From Rhodoferax ferrireducens (GTDB taxonomy: Bacteria > Pseudomonadota > Gammaproteobacteria > Burkholderiales > Burkholderiaceae_C): DNA of 64,000 bases. The position numbers and the translations under genes were made by a program. Positions within the stretch are counted from its first letter, which is position 1. Each line of letters starts with the position of its first letter. Shown here in pieces: positions 44,699 through 53,162 of the stretch. The notes beneath the pieces were generated by a model. That model searched no databases, was not told where the DNA came from, and saw nothing but the letters and a program-made list of their open reading frames with translations. The stretch is from NCBI RefSeq assembly GCF_003347515.1, contig NZ_QEII01000322.1, positions 1-64,000 on the forward strand. Direction: 5' to 3'.

Positions 44699-45907
44699 TC
44701 AGACGCGCTCGATGATGGTGGCGGTGCCCATGCCGGCGCCCACGCACAGCGTGACGAGGCCGGTGGACAGGTTGCGGCGCTCGAGTTCGTCGAGCACGAT
44801 GCCCAGGATCATGCCGCCGGTGGCGCCCAGCGGATGCCCCATGGCGATGGCGCCGCCGTTGACGTTCATCTTGTCGTGCGGAACCTTCATCACTTCCATG
44901 AAGCGCAGGACGACCGAGGCGAAGGCCTCGTTCAGTTCGTAGAGGTCGATGTCGCTGGCTTTCATGCCGGCCAGCTTGAGCGCTTTTTCCGCCGCGTAGG
45001 AGGGGCCGGTCAGCATGATGGTGGGCTCGCTGCCGATGGACGCGAACGAGCGGATGCGGGCACGGGCTTTCAGGCCGAGCCGTTTGCCGACCTCGACGTT
45101 GCCGATCAGCACCGCGGACGCGCCGTCCACAATGCCCGACGAGTTGCCGGCGTGGTGGATGTGCGTCATGCGCTCGAGCTCCGGATAGCGCTGCATGGCC
45201 ACCGCGTCGAAACCATATTGTTCGCCCTGCACCTTGAAGGCCGGCTCCAGCTTGGCCAGTGATTCCAGCGTGGTCTCGGCGCGCATGTGTTCGTCGCGAT
45301 CGAGCACGATGCTGCCGTTGACGTCGCGCACCGGCACGATGGATTTGGCAAAGCGGCCTTCGACCCAGGCCAGCGCGGCGCGGCGCTGGCTCTCGACCGC
45401 GTAGCTGTCGACATCGTTACGGCTGTGACCATAGAGGGTGGCGATTAGGTCGGCCGAAATGCCCTGCGGCACGAAATAGGTCGGAATTGCCACCGCCGGG
45501 TCCGCCGACCAGGCGCCGCCGCTGCTGCCCATGGGCACGCGGCTCATGCTCTCCACGCCGCCGCCGATGACCAGCGGCGACTGGCCCGACATGACCTTGG
45601 CGGCGGCCATGTTGCAGGCCTCCAGCCCCGAGGCGCAAAAGCGGTTGACCTGCACACCGGCGGCGGATTCATGGTAGCCGGCGGCGATGACGGCGACGCG
45701 CGCGATGTTGGCGCCTTGCTCGCCGGCGGGTTCGACGCAGCCGAGGATGACGTCGTCCACGAAGGACGTGTCGAGCTGGTTGCGCTCGCGCAGCGCCTGC
45801 AGCGCCGTGATGGCCAGGCTGATGGGCGTGTTGCCGTGCAGCGCGCCGGAGCTGCGGCCCTTGCCGCGTGGTGTGCGCACGGCGTCAAAAATGAAAGCGT
45901 CGGTCAT
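44699..45907 (-). CDS. Acetyl-CoA acyltransferase (thiolase)
   Basis: A 402-residue degradative thiolase with the nucleophile Cys91 in NRFCASGLEA, the catalytic His358 in GHPLGATGG and Cys388 in CVGAGMGTA. It should cleave 3-ketoacyl-CoA to acetyl-CoA plus a shortened acyl-CoA. It is 45 bases upstream of the FadB-like gene on the same strand, so the last three steps of beta-oxidation are encoded together. Confidence 0.92.
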   Translation of the reverse strand: MTDAFIFDAVRTPRGKGRSSGALHGNTPISLAITALQALRERNQLDTSFVDDVILGCVEPAGEQGANIARVAVIAAGYHESAAGVQVNRFCASGLEACNMAAAKVMSGQSPLVIGGGVESMSRVPMGSSGGAWSADPAVAIPTYFVPQGISADLIATLYGHSRNDVDSYAVESQRRAALAWVEGRFAKSIVPVRDVNGSIVLDRDEHMRAETTLESLAKLEPAFKVQGEQYGFDAVAMQRYPELERMTHIHHAGNSSGIVDGASAVLIGNVEVGKRLGLKARARIRSFASIGSEPTIMLTGPSYAAEKALKLAGMKASDIDLYELNEAFASVVLRFMEVMKVPHDKMNVNGGAIAMGHPLGATGGMILGIVLDELERRNLSTGLVTLCVGAGMGTATIIERV

Positions 45908-45972
45908 GGTGGGTTTCCTTTTTTCAATCGGGGGAGGCTAAAGAGCGTCTGGGGGCGGGTTGAAGTTTCGAT

Positions 45973-47109
45973 CTACAGCGTGCGGCTGATGATTTCCTTC
46001 ATGATCTCGTTGGCGCCGCCGTAGATGCGCGCGACCCGGGCATCCGCATAGGCGCGGGCAATCGGGTACTCCCACATGTAGCCGAAGCCGCCAAACATCT
46101 GCAGGCATTCGTCGAGCATCTTGCAGTGCAGGTCGGTGGTCCAGTACTTGGCCATGGCGGCGGTGGCGGCATCGAGCTTTTCCTCCATCAGCAGGCCGAG
46201 CAGGCGGTCGACAAAGACGCGGGCGACCTGCACCTCGGTCTTGATCTCGGCCAGCTTGAATCGGTTGTGCTGGAAATCAATCACACGCTGGCCGAAGACT
46301 TTTCGATCCTTGGTGTAATCAATGGTCCACTGCAGTGCGGCCTCGGCGCCCGCCACCGCGGCGATGGCGATGATCATGCGCTCCCAGGCCAGTTCCTGCA
46401 TCAGCAGGAAAAAGCCCTTGCCCTCGCCGCCCAGGATGTTGCCGACCGGTACGCGCAGGTTATCAAAGAAGAGCTCCGAGGTGTCCTGCGCCTTCAGGCC
46501 TATTTTTTCAAGATTGCGCCCGCGTTTGAAGCCGGGGCGGTCGGTTTCGACCAGCACCAGCGAGGTGCCCTTGGCGCCTTGCGTCGGGTCGGTCTTGACG
46601 ACGACGATCACCAGGTTGGCGTTCTGGCCGTTGGTGATGAAGGTTTTGGAGCCGTTAATGATCAGCTCGTCGCCCTCGCGCAGTGCCGTCGTGCGCACCG
46701 CCTGCAAGTCGCTGCCGGTGCCGGGCTCGGTCATGGCGATGGCGCCAATCACCTCGCCGGTGGCCATTTTGGGCAGCCAGGTTTTTTTCTGCTCATCGGT
46801 GCCATAGGCCAGGATGTAGGGCGCCACGATGTCGGAGTGCAGGCCAAAGCCGAGCCCGCTGGTGCCGGCGCGCGCGATTTCCTCGATCAGCACGGCGCTG
46901 TGCAGGCGCGTGCCGCCACCGCCGCCGTATTGCTCGGGGATGGCGGGGCACAGCAGGCCGGCAGCACCGGCCTTGCGCCAGACCGCGCGCGGCACGATGC
47001 CATCGGTTTCCCAGTCGGCGTGATGGGGAATGACTTCTTCTTCCAGAAAGCGGCGGGCCTGGTCACGGAAGAGTTCGTGTTCTTCACCGAAGAGTGTGCG
47101 TGTGAGCAT
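45973..47109 (-). CDS. Acyl-CoA dehydrogenase, long-chain type
   Basis: A 378-residue enzyme that opens the minus-strand cluster. It has IPEQYGGGGGTRL, the flavin block GAIAMTEPGTGSDLQAV, LIINGSKTFITNGQNANL, and the C-terminal QMFGGFGYMWEYPIAR with the catalytic Glu in YGGANEIMKEII. I chose ATG 47109 because AAGGA stands eight bases upstream; upstream in-frame starts would run through the operator. It shares a 64-base promoter gap with the divergent TetR gene and is probably its main target. Confidence 0.9.
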   Translation of the reverse strand: MLTRTLFGEEHELFRDQARRFLEEEVIPHHADWETDGIVPRAVWRKAGAAGLLCPAIPEQYGGGGGTRLHSAVLIEEIARAGTSGLGFGLHSDIVAPYILAYGTDEQKKTWLPKMATGEVIGAIAMTEPGTGSDLQAVRTTALREGDELIINGSKTFITNGQNANLVIVVVKTDPTQGAKGTSLVLVETDRPGFKRGRNLEKIGLKAQDTSELFFDNLRVPVGNILGGEGKGFFLLMQELAWERMIIAIAAVAGAEAALQWTIDYTKDRKVFGQRVIDFQHNRFKLAEIKTEVQVARVFVDRLLGLLMEEKLDAATAAMAKYWTTDLHCKMLDECLQMFGGFGYMWEYPIARAYADARVARIYGGANEIMKEIISRTL

Positions 47110-47137
47110 GGAATTGTCCTTGAAGTTTGATTGAATG

Positions 47138-47173
47138 TCGACCAAACGCTTGTTAGGTGATATAGTATATGCC
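47138..47173 (+). promoter_or_regulatory. Promoter of TetR gene with operator in the spacer; possibly leaderless
   Basis: A -35 TCGACC (47138-47143) and a -10 TATAGT (47161-47166) are 17 bases apart. The imperfect palindrome ACCAAACGCTTGTTAGGT (47141-47158) lies between them. The expected transcript start is within a base or two of ATG 47174, so the mRNA may have no leader. The same operator could also control the divergent acyl-CoA dehydrogenase gene. Box scores were judged by eye. Confidence 0.5.
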
Positions 47174-47836
47174 ATGATAAAGGTGCGTGACAGCGGGCGA
47201 AAAGACACGATTTTGGCGACTGCGGCGAGCCAGTTCCGGCGCCGGGGTTACGAGCGCACCTCGGTGCGCGAGATTGCCCAGGCGTTGGGTATGACTTCAG
47301 GCTCGCTCTTCTACCACTTCGCCACCAAGGAGGAGCTGCTGGTGGCGATCATGGAGGAGGGCGTTCGCGACATCATGCAGTCGGTGCGCGACGGGCTGGT
47401 CGGTGAGACTCGCCTGCCCGAGCGGCTGCTGTCGATGGTGCGCAGCCACCTGAAGGCCTTGCTGGGTCCGCGGCTCGACGCGATGACCGTGCTGCTCTAC
47501 GAGTGGCGCAGCCTGTCGCCGCCCGCCCAGGCCCGGGTGATGGCATCGCGCGACGCCTACGAGGCCTTGTGGATGGCGCCGATCAAAGAGGCCGCGGCGC
47601 TGGGCCTGGTTGACGCCGATGCCGTGCTGGTGCGCCAGACGGTGCTTGGTGCCCTCAACTGGACGGCGCAGTGGTACCGACCATCCGGGCGACTGGACCT
47701 GGATGTGCTGGCGGAGCGTATGTTTTCGATGCTGTTTCCTCGCGTCGCGGCATCGGGCGCGCAAGGCGCAGCGCGAAGCCAGTTGTTAGCTTGTCCGGGT
47801 AGGGAATCTACTGCTGGTGTTTCATTGAGTCCGTAG
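47174..47836 (+). CDS. TetR-family regulator of the acyl-CoA catabolic cluster
   Basis: A 220-residue regulator with its helix-turn-helix at about 12-55 (GYERTSVREIAQALGMTSGSLFYHFATKEEL). The ligand domain contains HLKALLGPRLDAMTVLLYEWRSL, similar in layout to the TetR protein at the other end of the cluster. It is divergent from an acyl-CoA dehydrogenase gene and precedes a CoA ligase gene. ATG 47174 is preferred to ATG 47135, which would lie upstream of the predicted -10. A CoA thioester is the likely inducer, by analogy with related regulators. Confidence 0.87.
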   Translation: MIKVRDSGRKDTILATAASQFRRRGYERTSVREIAQALGMTSGSLFYHFATKEELLVAIMEEGVRDIMQSVRDGLVGETRLPERLLSMVRSHLKALLGPRLDAMTVLLYEWRSLSPPAQARVMASRDAYEALWMAPIKEAAALGLVDADAVLVRQTVLGALNWTAQWYRPSGRLDLDVLAERMFSMLFPRVAASGAQGAARSQLLACPGRESTAGVSLSP

Positions 47837-47870
47837 TGAGAATCTTTTTTTTTGGAGTTGAAAGGTGAAT

Positions 47871-49484
47871 ATGAAATCGACCATGATGCAAGTGCCGCTC
47901 TCGCTCAATCATTTCCTGGAGCGGGCCAGGCTGTACCACCCGAAGGTGGAAATCGTCTCGCGGATGCCTGACAAGTCCCTGCACCGTCACACCTACGCGG
48001 ACTTCCACCGCCGGGCCAAGGCGCTGGCCGAGGCTCTGGTCAAGGCCGGCATCCAGCCCGGTGACCGGGTCGCTACCCTGATGTGGAACCACTACGCCCA
48101 CTTGGAGTGCTACTTCGGTATTCCGGCGGCCGGCGCGGTGATGCACAACCTCAACCTGCGCCTGTTCCCGCACGACATTGCCTTCATCGTCAACCACGCC
48201 AAGGACCGCATCCTGCTGGTGGACGACGTGCTGTTGCCGCTGCTGGCGCAGTTTGCCAAGGATGTCAATTTCGAGCGCATCATCGTGGTGCCGCTGACCG
48301 GCCAGCCGGTGCCGCAGGGCTATGAAAACTACGAAGACTTCATCGCTGGCGCCACCGGTGACTTCAAGTATGTCGAGGTCGACGAGAACGCGCCTTGCGG
48401 CATGTGCTACACCTCGGGCACCACCGGCAACCCCAAGGGCGTGGTCTATTCGCACCGCTCCACCGTGTTGCACACGCTGGTGGCGGCCCTGCCGGGCGGC
48501 ATCAACGTGGCGGGTACCGACACCGTGCTACCGGTGGTTCCCATGTTCCACGCCAATGCCTGGGGTCTGCCGTTCATCTCGACCTTTGTCGGCGCCAAGC
48601 AGGTGTTTCCCGGCCCGCATCTTGACTCGGACTCCCTGCTCGACCTGTACCAGCGCGAGCGCGTCACCGTCACCGGCGGGGTGCCCACCATCTGGCTGTC
48701 GCTGCTGCAGACGCTGCGTGCCAACCCGGGCAAGTACGACCTGGTGCCTGGCATGCGCATGCTGGTCGGCGGCTCGGCGGCGCCGGAGTCGCTGTTCCGC
48801 GGCTTTGACGAGTTCAATCTGGAAGTCTGCACCGCCTGGGGCATGACCGAGATGTCGCCGCTGGGCACGGTGTCGGTGCTCAAGCCCGGGATGCGGGCCT
48901 TGCCCAAGGAAGAGCAATATGCTTTCCGTATCAAGCAGGGCATGGCCGCGCCATTGGTTGACATCCGCCTGATCGGCGAAGAGGGCGAGGCGCCGTGGGA
49001 TGGTGTCTCGGTCGGCGAAATCCAGGTTCGTGGGCCGTGGATTACCGGCAGCTATCACGACCTGCCCGTCAACGAAAGCGGCTTCACCGCCGATGGCTGG
49101 CTGCGCACCGGCGACGTCGGCTGCATCGACACCGAAGGTTTCCTGCGCCTGACCGACCGCACCAAGGACCTGATCAAGTCGGGCGGCGAATGGATCAGCT
49201 CGGTCGATCTGGAAAACGCCGTGATGGGGCATCCGGCTGTGCTGGAGGCGTCCGTGATCGCGGTGCCGCACCCGCGCTGGGCCGAGCGGCCGCTGGCGGT
49301 GATCGTGCTGCGCCCAGGTATGAGCGCCACCGGCGACGAGATTCGCGACCATCTGGCCAAGACCTTCGCCAAGTGGCAGTTGCCCGAGGGTTTTGATTTC
49401 GTGAAGGAAATTCCGCACACCTCGACCGGCAAGTTTCTCAAAACCAAGTTGCGCGATATGTACAAGGACTGGCAGTGGGCGTGA
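47871..49484 (+). CDS. Medium/long-chain acyl-CoA ligase (AMP-forming)
   Basis: A 537-residue adenylate-forming enzyme that activates a carboxylic acid with ATP and CoA. It has the P-loop YTSGTTGNPKG, VVPMFHANAWG, the acid-binding TAWGMTEMSPLG, WLRTGDVG, KSGGEWISSVDLE and the catalytic C-terminal Lys in TSTGKFLK. It resembles the FadD-like/AlkK group of medium-chain ligases. I chose ATG 47871 with AAAGG six bases upstream; GTG 47865 would add two residues. It would produce the substrates of the neighbouring dehydrogenases. Confidence 0.9.
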   Translation: MKSTMMQVPLSLNHFLERARLYHPKVEIVSRMPDKSLHRHTYADFHRRAKALAEALVKAGIQPGDRVATLMWNHYAHLECYFGIPAAGAVMHNLNLRLFPHDIAFIVNHAKDRILLVDDVLLPLLAQFAKDVNFERIIVVPLTGQPVPQGYENYEDFIAGATGDFKYVEVDENAPCGMCYTSGTTGNPKGVVYSHRSTVLHTLVAALPGGINVAGTDTVLPVVPMFHANAWGLPFISTFVGAKQVFPGPHLDSDSLLDLYQRERVTVTGGVPTIWLSLLQTLRANPGKYDLVPGMRMLVGGSAAPESLFRGFDEFNLEVCTAWGMTEMSPLGTVSVLKPGMRALPKEEQYAFRIKQGMAAPLVDIRLIGEEGEAPWDGVSVGEIQVRGPWITGSYHDLPVNESGFTADGWLRTGDVGCIDTEGFLRLTDRTKDLIKSGGEWISSVDLENAVMGHPAVLEASVIAVPHPRWAERPLAVIVLRPGMSATGDEIRDHLAKTFAKWQLPEGFDFVKEIPHTSTGKFLKTKLRDMYKDWQWA

Positions 49485-49563
49485 GCCGGGATTGAAGGGG
49501 CCGGATTTGGGCGCCGATCTGGCCATTCTTGAATTGTTTATTTTTTAATCACGTGGAGATAAA

Positions 49564-50313
49564 GTGAAGATATTGGTCGCCGTCAAGCGGGTGCTGGACT
49601 ACAACGTCAAGGCCCGCGTCAAGTCCGATGGTTCGGGAGTCGATCTCGCGAACCAGAAGTTGTCCATGAACCCGTTCGACGAGATCGCCTGCGAAGAGGC
49701 GGTGCGCCTCCGGGAGGCCGGTGTCGCCTCGGAAGTGATCGTCGTGTCCTGCGGCCCGACCGCTTGCCAGGAGACGCTGCGCAGCGCTATGGCCATCGGC
49801 GCCGATCGCGCCGTGCTGGTTGAAACCGACGCCGCGCTCGAACCGCTGGCGGTGGCCAAGCTGATGCAGTACGTGGCCACCAAAGAAGGCGTGCAGTTCG
49901 CCATCTTCGGCAAGCAGGCGATTGATGACGACGCTGGCCAGACCGGCCAGATGTTCGGCGCGCTGATGGGCTGGGCCCAGGCCAGCTTCGCCTCCAAGGT
50001 GCAGATCAGCGGCGACACTGCCACCATCACGCGCGAGATCGACGGTGGCCTGGAAACCCTGGCCATGAAGCTGCCGGCCGTGATCACGGCCGACCTGCGC
50101 TTGAACGAGCCGCGCTTCATCACGCTGCCCAACATCATGAAGGCCAAGAAAAAGCCGCTGGAGGTGATCAAGGTGGCCGAGCTCGGCATCGACATCGCGC
50201 CGCGCACCGTGACCCTGCATGTCAGCGAGTCGGCGGCGCGCAAGGCCGGCATCAAGGTGGCCGACACGGCCGAACTCGTCAAACGACTAAAAGAAGAAGC
50301 GAAGGTGATCTGA
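49564..50313 (+). CDS. etfB: Electron transfer flavoprotein, beta subunit
   Basis: A 249-residue ETF beta protein starting MKILVAVKRVLDYNVK at GTG 49564, with GGAG upstream. It has the AMP-binding stretch AIDDDAGQTGQMFGALMGWAQASFAS and the conserved tail of ETF beta (PNIMKAKKKPLEVI) that contacts dehydrogenases. With the alpha subunit it accepts electrons from the acyl-CoA dehydrogenases of this region and passes them to ETF-quinone oxidoreductase. Its TGA overlaps the alpha-subunit ATG by one base. Confidence 0.95.
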   Translation: MKILVAVKRVLDYNVKARVKSDGSGVDLANQKLSMNPFDEIACEEAVRLREAGVASEVIVVSCGPTACQETLRSAMAIGADRAVLVETDAALEPLAVAKLMQYVATKEGVQFAIFGKQAIDDDAGQTGQMFGALMGWAQASFASKVQISGDTATITREIDGGLETLAMKLPAVITADLRLNEPRFITLPNIMKAKKKPLEVIKVAELGIDIAPRTVTLHVSESAARKAGIKVADTAELVKRLKEEAKVI

Positions 50314-51251
50314 TGACAACCCTGATCATTGCGGAACACGACAACGCCGTACTCAAAGCGGCCACGCTCAACACCATTGCCGCGGCCACGCGCATCGGCG
50401 GTGATATTCATGTGCTGGTGGCGGGCAGCCATTGCGCGGCCGTGGCCCAGGCCACCGCGGCGATCGCGGGTGTCGCCAAGGTGCTGCACGCCGACGCGGC
50501 GCACCATGAGGCCCACCTGGCCGAGAACCTGGCCGAGCTGGTGCGCTCGCGCGTGCGCGCCGATGCCGGCTACACCCATGTGCTGGCGCCGGCCACGGCC
50601 TTTGGCAAGAACGTGCTGCCGCGCGTGGCGGCCTTGCTGGATGTCTCCCAGGTGTCGGACGTGATCGCCATCGAGTCGCCCGACACCTTCCTGCGCCCGT
50701 TCTATGCCGGCAACGCGCTGGCCCGCGTGCAATCGAAAGATGCCATCAAGGTGCTGAGCATTCGCACCACCGCCTTCGACCCGGTCGGTGCGGGCGGCAC
50801 GGCAGCGGTCGAGACGCTGGACGCGGGCGGCGATCTCGGCTTGACCAGCCTGGTCGGACGTGAGGTGGTGAAGCTGGAGCGGCCGGAACTCACCGCCGCA
50901 TCGGTCATCGTGTCGGGCGGGCGCGGCTTGGGCGCGGCCGACAAGTTTCACGCCGTGCTGGAGCCGCTGGCCGACAAGCTCGGCGCGGCGCTCGGCGCAT
51001 CGCGTGCGGCGGTTGACGCCGGCTACGCGCCCAATGACTATCAGGTCGGCCAGACCGGCAAGATCGTGGCACCCCAGTTGTACGTGGCGGTCGGCATCTC
51101 GGGCGCCATCCAGCACCTGGCCGGCATGAAGGACAGCAAGGTGATTGTCGCCATCAACAAGGACGCCGAAGCACCGATCTTCCAGGTCGCCGACTATGGG
51201 CTGGTGGGCGATCTGTTCGCCGCCGTGCCGGAACTGATCGCCGCGCTCTAA
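50313..51251 (+). CDS. etfA: Electron transfer flavoprotein, alpha subunit
   Basis: A 312-residue FAD-binding subunit. The C-terminal domain shows the ETF alpha signature: QVGQTGKIVAPQLYVAVGIS, then GAIQHLAGMKDSK, then INKDAEAPIF and ADYGLVGDLF. It is translationally coupled to etfB. Many Burkholderiales carry another etf pair elsewhere, so this one may be dedicated to the local pathway. Confidence 0.95.
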   Translation: MTTLIIAEHDNAVLKAATLNTIAAATRIGGDIHVLVAGSHCAAVAQATAAIAGVAKVLHADAAHHEAHLAENLAELVRSRVRADAGYTHVLAPATAFGKNVLPRVAALLDVSQVSDVIAIESPDTFLRPFYAGNALARVQSKDAIKVLSIRTTAFDPVGAGGTAAVETLDAGGDLGLTSLVGREVVKLERPELTAASVIVSGGRGLGAADKFHAVLEPLADKLGAALGASRAAVDAGYAPNDYQVGQTGKIVAPQLYVAVGISGAIQHLAGMKDSKVIVAINKDAEAPIFQVADYGLVGDLFAAVPELIAAL

Positions 51252-51366
51252 TATTGCACACCGGGCCGGTCGTCGCGGTCGGCCCAAGTCGGGAAGGTTG
51301 GTAAGGCTGTGCCGACCGCTCCGTGATAGTGACAGCCTTTCACATGACCCGCAGGAGACACCAACC

Positions 51367-52959
51367 ATGACATCTTCCACTCCCGTCACCCTCGACGTGC
51401 CGCCTCCAGGTGCCATTGCACGTGTAGCCATTGGCGATTTTTTGCGTCGTTCCGCAGCGCGTGACTGCGCCAAGACCGCACTGGTGCTGGGTGACGAGCG
51501 CATGACTTACGGTGAATTGGACCAGCGTGTGAGTCGCTGTGCCAATGCATTGCTTGCGACCGGACTGGTTCGAGGTGATCGCGTGGCGACCTTCTGCAAC
51601 AACTCGCTCGATTTCATCGTGGCCATGTTCGGCATCCACCGTGCGGGGCTGATCTGGGTGCCGATCAACACCGGTCTCGGGCTCGATGATGTGCGCTACA
51701 TCATCGAGCATGCCGAGGCGCGCTTCGTGCTGGTCGATGCCGCCCTGCTGGCGCGCCCGGGGTTGCATGCCGCCATCGAAGCGCAAGCCGGTCGCGGCTG
51801 GGTACTGGAAGGCGAGGGGGTCGGGGCTTTCAGCAGCTTTGCCGCGGCGACTGCGGGGCAGTCGGCTACAGAAACCGAGGTCGAAATCCACGACCGCGAC
51901 GTGGCCCAGATCATGTACACCAGCGGCACTACCGGCCGTCCCAAGGGGGTGATGCAAAGCCATTTGTCGGTGGTGATGGCGGCGATGAACAATGCGCTTG
52001 AGTTGGGGGTGTGGCGCGATGCCGTGAACATTGCCGTGCTGCCCCTCTTTCATTGCGCCCAGCACACGTTGATGTGTGGCGTACTGGCGGGCGGCGGCAC
52101 GGTGATTGTGATGCGCGCCTTCGACCCCGCCGCGATGCTCGACGCCATCGAGCGTGAACGGGTGACCTTTTTGGTGGGCCTGCCACTGATGCACCAGACC
52201 ATGCTCGATCATCCCTCGCGCCCGGGGCGCGATCTGTCGAGCCTGCGCATGTGCGTGTACGCCATGGCGCCCATGGCCGAGACCCTGCTGCGCCGCCTGA
52301 TCGCCGAGTTCTGCCCGAATTACGCACTGGCCACCGGTCAGACCGAGATGTACCCGCTCACCATGGCCTTCCGGCCCGAAGAGCAGCTCAAGCGCTTTGG
52401 TTCCTACTGGGGCGTCAGTGCATTGATCAACGACACGGCGGTGATGGACGACGCGGGCAAGCTGCTCGGCCCCGGCGAAGTCGGCGAGATCGTGCACCGC
52501 GGTCCGAACGTGATGGAGGGCTACTACAAAAATCCCGAAGCCACCGCCGATGCACGCGCTTTCGGCTGGCACCACACCGGCGACCTCGGCATGTGGGTCG
52601 ATGGCCAGATGATGTTCAGGGACCGCAAGAAGGACATGATCAAGACCGGTGGCGAGAACGTGCCCTCGGTCAAGGTGGAGGCCGTCTTGCTACGCCACCC
52701 AGCGGTGGCCAATGCCGCGGCGGTGGGGCTGCCGCACCCGCGCTGGATTGAGGCGGTCACTGCTTTCGTGGTGCTCAAGCCCGGTGCTCAGATCGACGAG
52801 GCCGGGCTGGTCCAGCATTGCAAGGAATATCTTGGCGGCTTTGAAGTCCCGAAGACAATCCGCATCGTCGATGCGCTGCCGATGACCTCCACCGGCAAGC
52901 TTCAAAAGCATCCGCTGCGTGACAGCTACCGTACCCTGTACGAGGACATCGAACGATAG
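51367..52959 (+). CDS. AMP-dependent acyl-CoA ligase
   Basis: A 530-residue ligase with P-loop YTSGTTGRPKG, the acid-binding ATGQTEMYPL, WHHTGDLG, KDMIKTGGENV and the C-terminal Lys in TSTGKLQK. ATG 51367 has AGGAG upstream. The acid-binding region differs clearly from the ligase encoded at 47871, so the two enzymes likely activate different acids or different stages of one compound. Confidence 0.9.
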   Translation: MTSSTPVTLDVPPPGAIARVAIGDFLRRSAARDCAKTALVLGDERMTYGELDQRVSRCANALLATGLVRGDRVATFCNNSLDFIVAMFGIHRAGLIWVPINTGLGLDDVRYIIEHAEARFVLVDAALLARPGLHAAIEAQAGRGWVLEGEGVGAFSSFAAATAGQSATETEVEIHDRDVAQIMYTSGTTGRPKGVMQSHLSVVMAAMNNALELGVWRDAVNIAVLPLFHCAQHTLMCGVLAGGGTVIVMRAFDPAAMLDAIERERVTFLVGLPLMHQTMLDHPSRPGRDLSSLRMCVYAMAPMAETLLRRLIAEFCPNYALATGQTEMYPLTMAFRPEEQLKRFGSYWGVSALINDTAVMDDAGKLLGPGEVGEIVHRGPNVMEGYYKNPEATADARAFGWHHTGDLGMWVDGQMMFRDRKKDMIKTGGENVPSVKVEAVLLRHPAVANAAAVGLPHPRWIEAVTAFVVLKPGAQIDEAGLVQHCKEYLGGFEVPKTIRIVDALPMTSTGKLQKHPLRDSYRTLYEDIER

Positions 52960-53047
52960 GTGTCGTGAAGGTCATGGGGTGTGCAACACACGCCCGCGCC
53001 TGTTACCAGGCCTTGCTTGCAAGGCGTGTTTCGGTCTATTTTTCTAA

Positions 53048-53066
53048 CTAACAACCGTTCTGTTAA
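53048..53066. promoter_or_regulatory. Probable TetR-type operator upstream of crotonase gene
   Basis: TAACA (53049-53053) and TGTTA (53061-53065) form perfect 5-base arms around ACCGTTC. The left half, CTAACAACCGTT, closely matches the reverse complement of the site at 47141-47158 (CTAACAAGCGTT). A TAATAT box at 53064-53069 overlaps it. It probably lets one of the two catabolic TetR proteins control the next operon. Confidence 0.5.
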
Positions 53067-53162
53067 TATGGTTGCATGGCGTTTATCGAAACCAGTCGGT
53101 TTCCGGCAGGCGCGGACAGTCGCCCTTGTCCATTGTTCATCCCACTGTCAGAAAGGCTCCCC

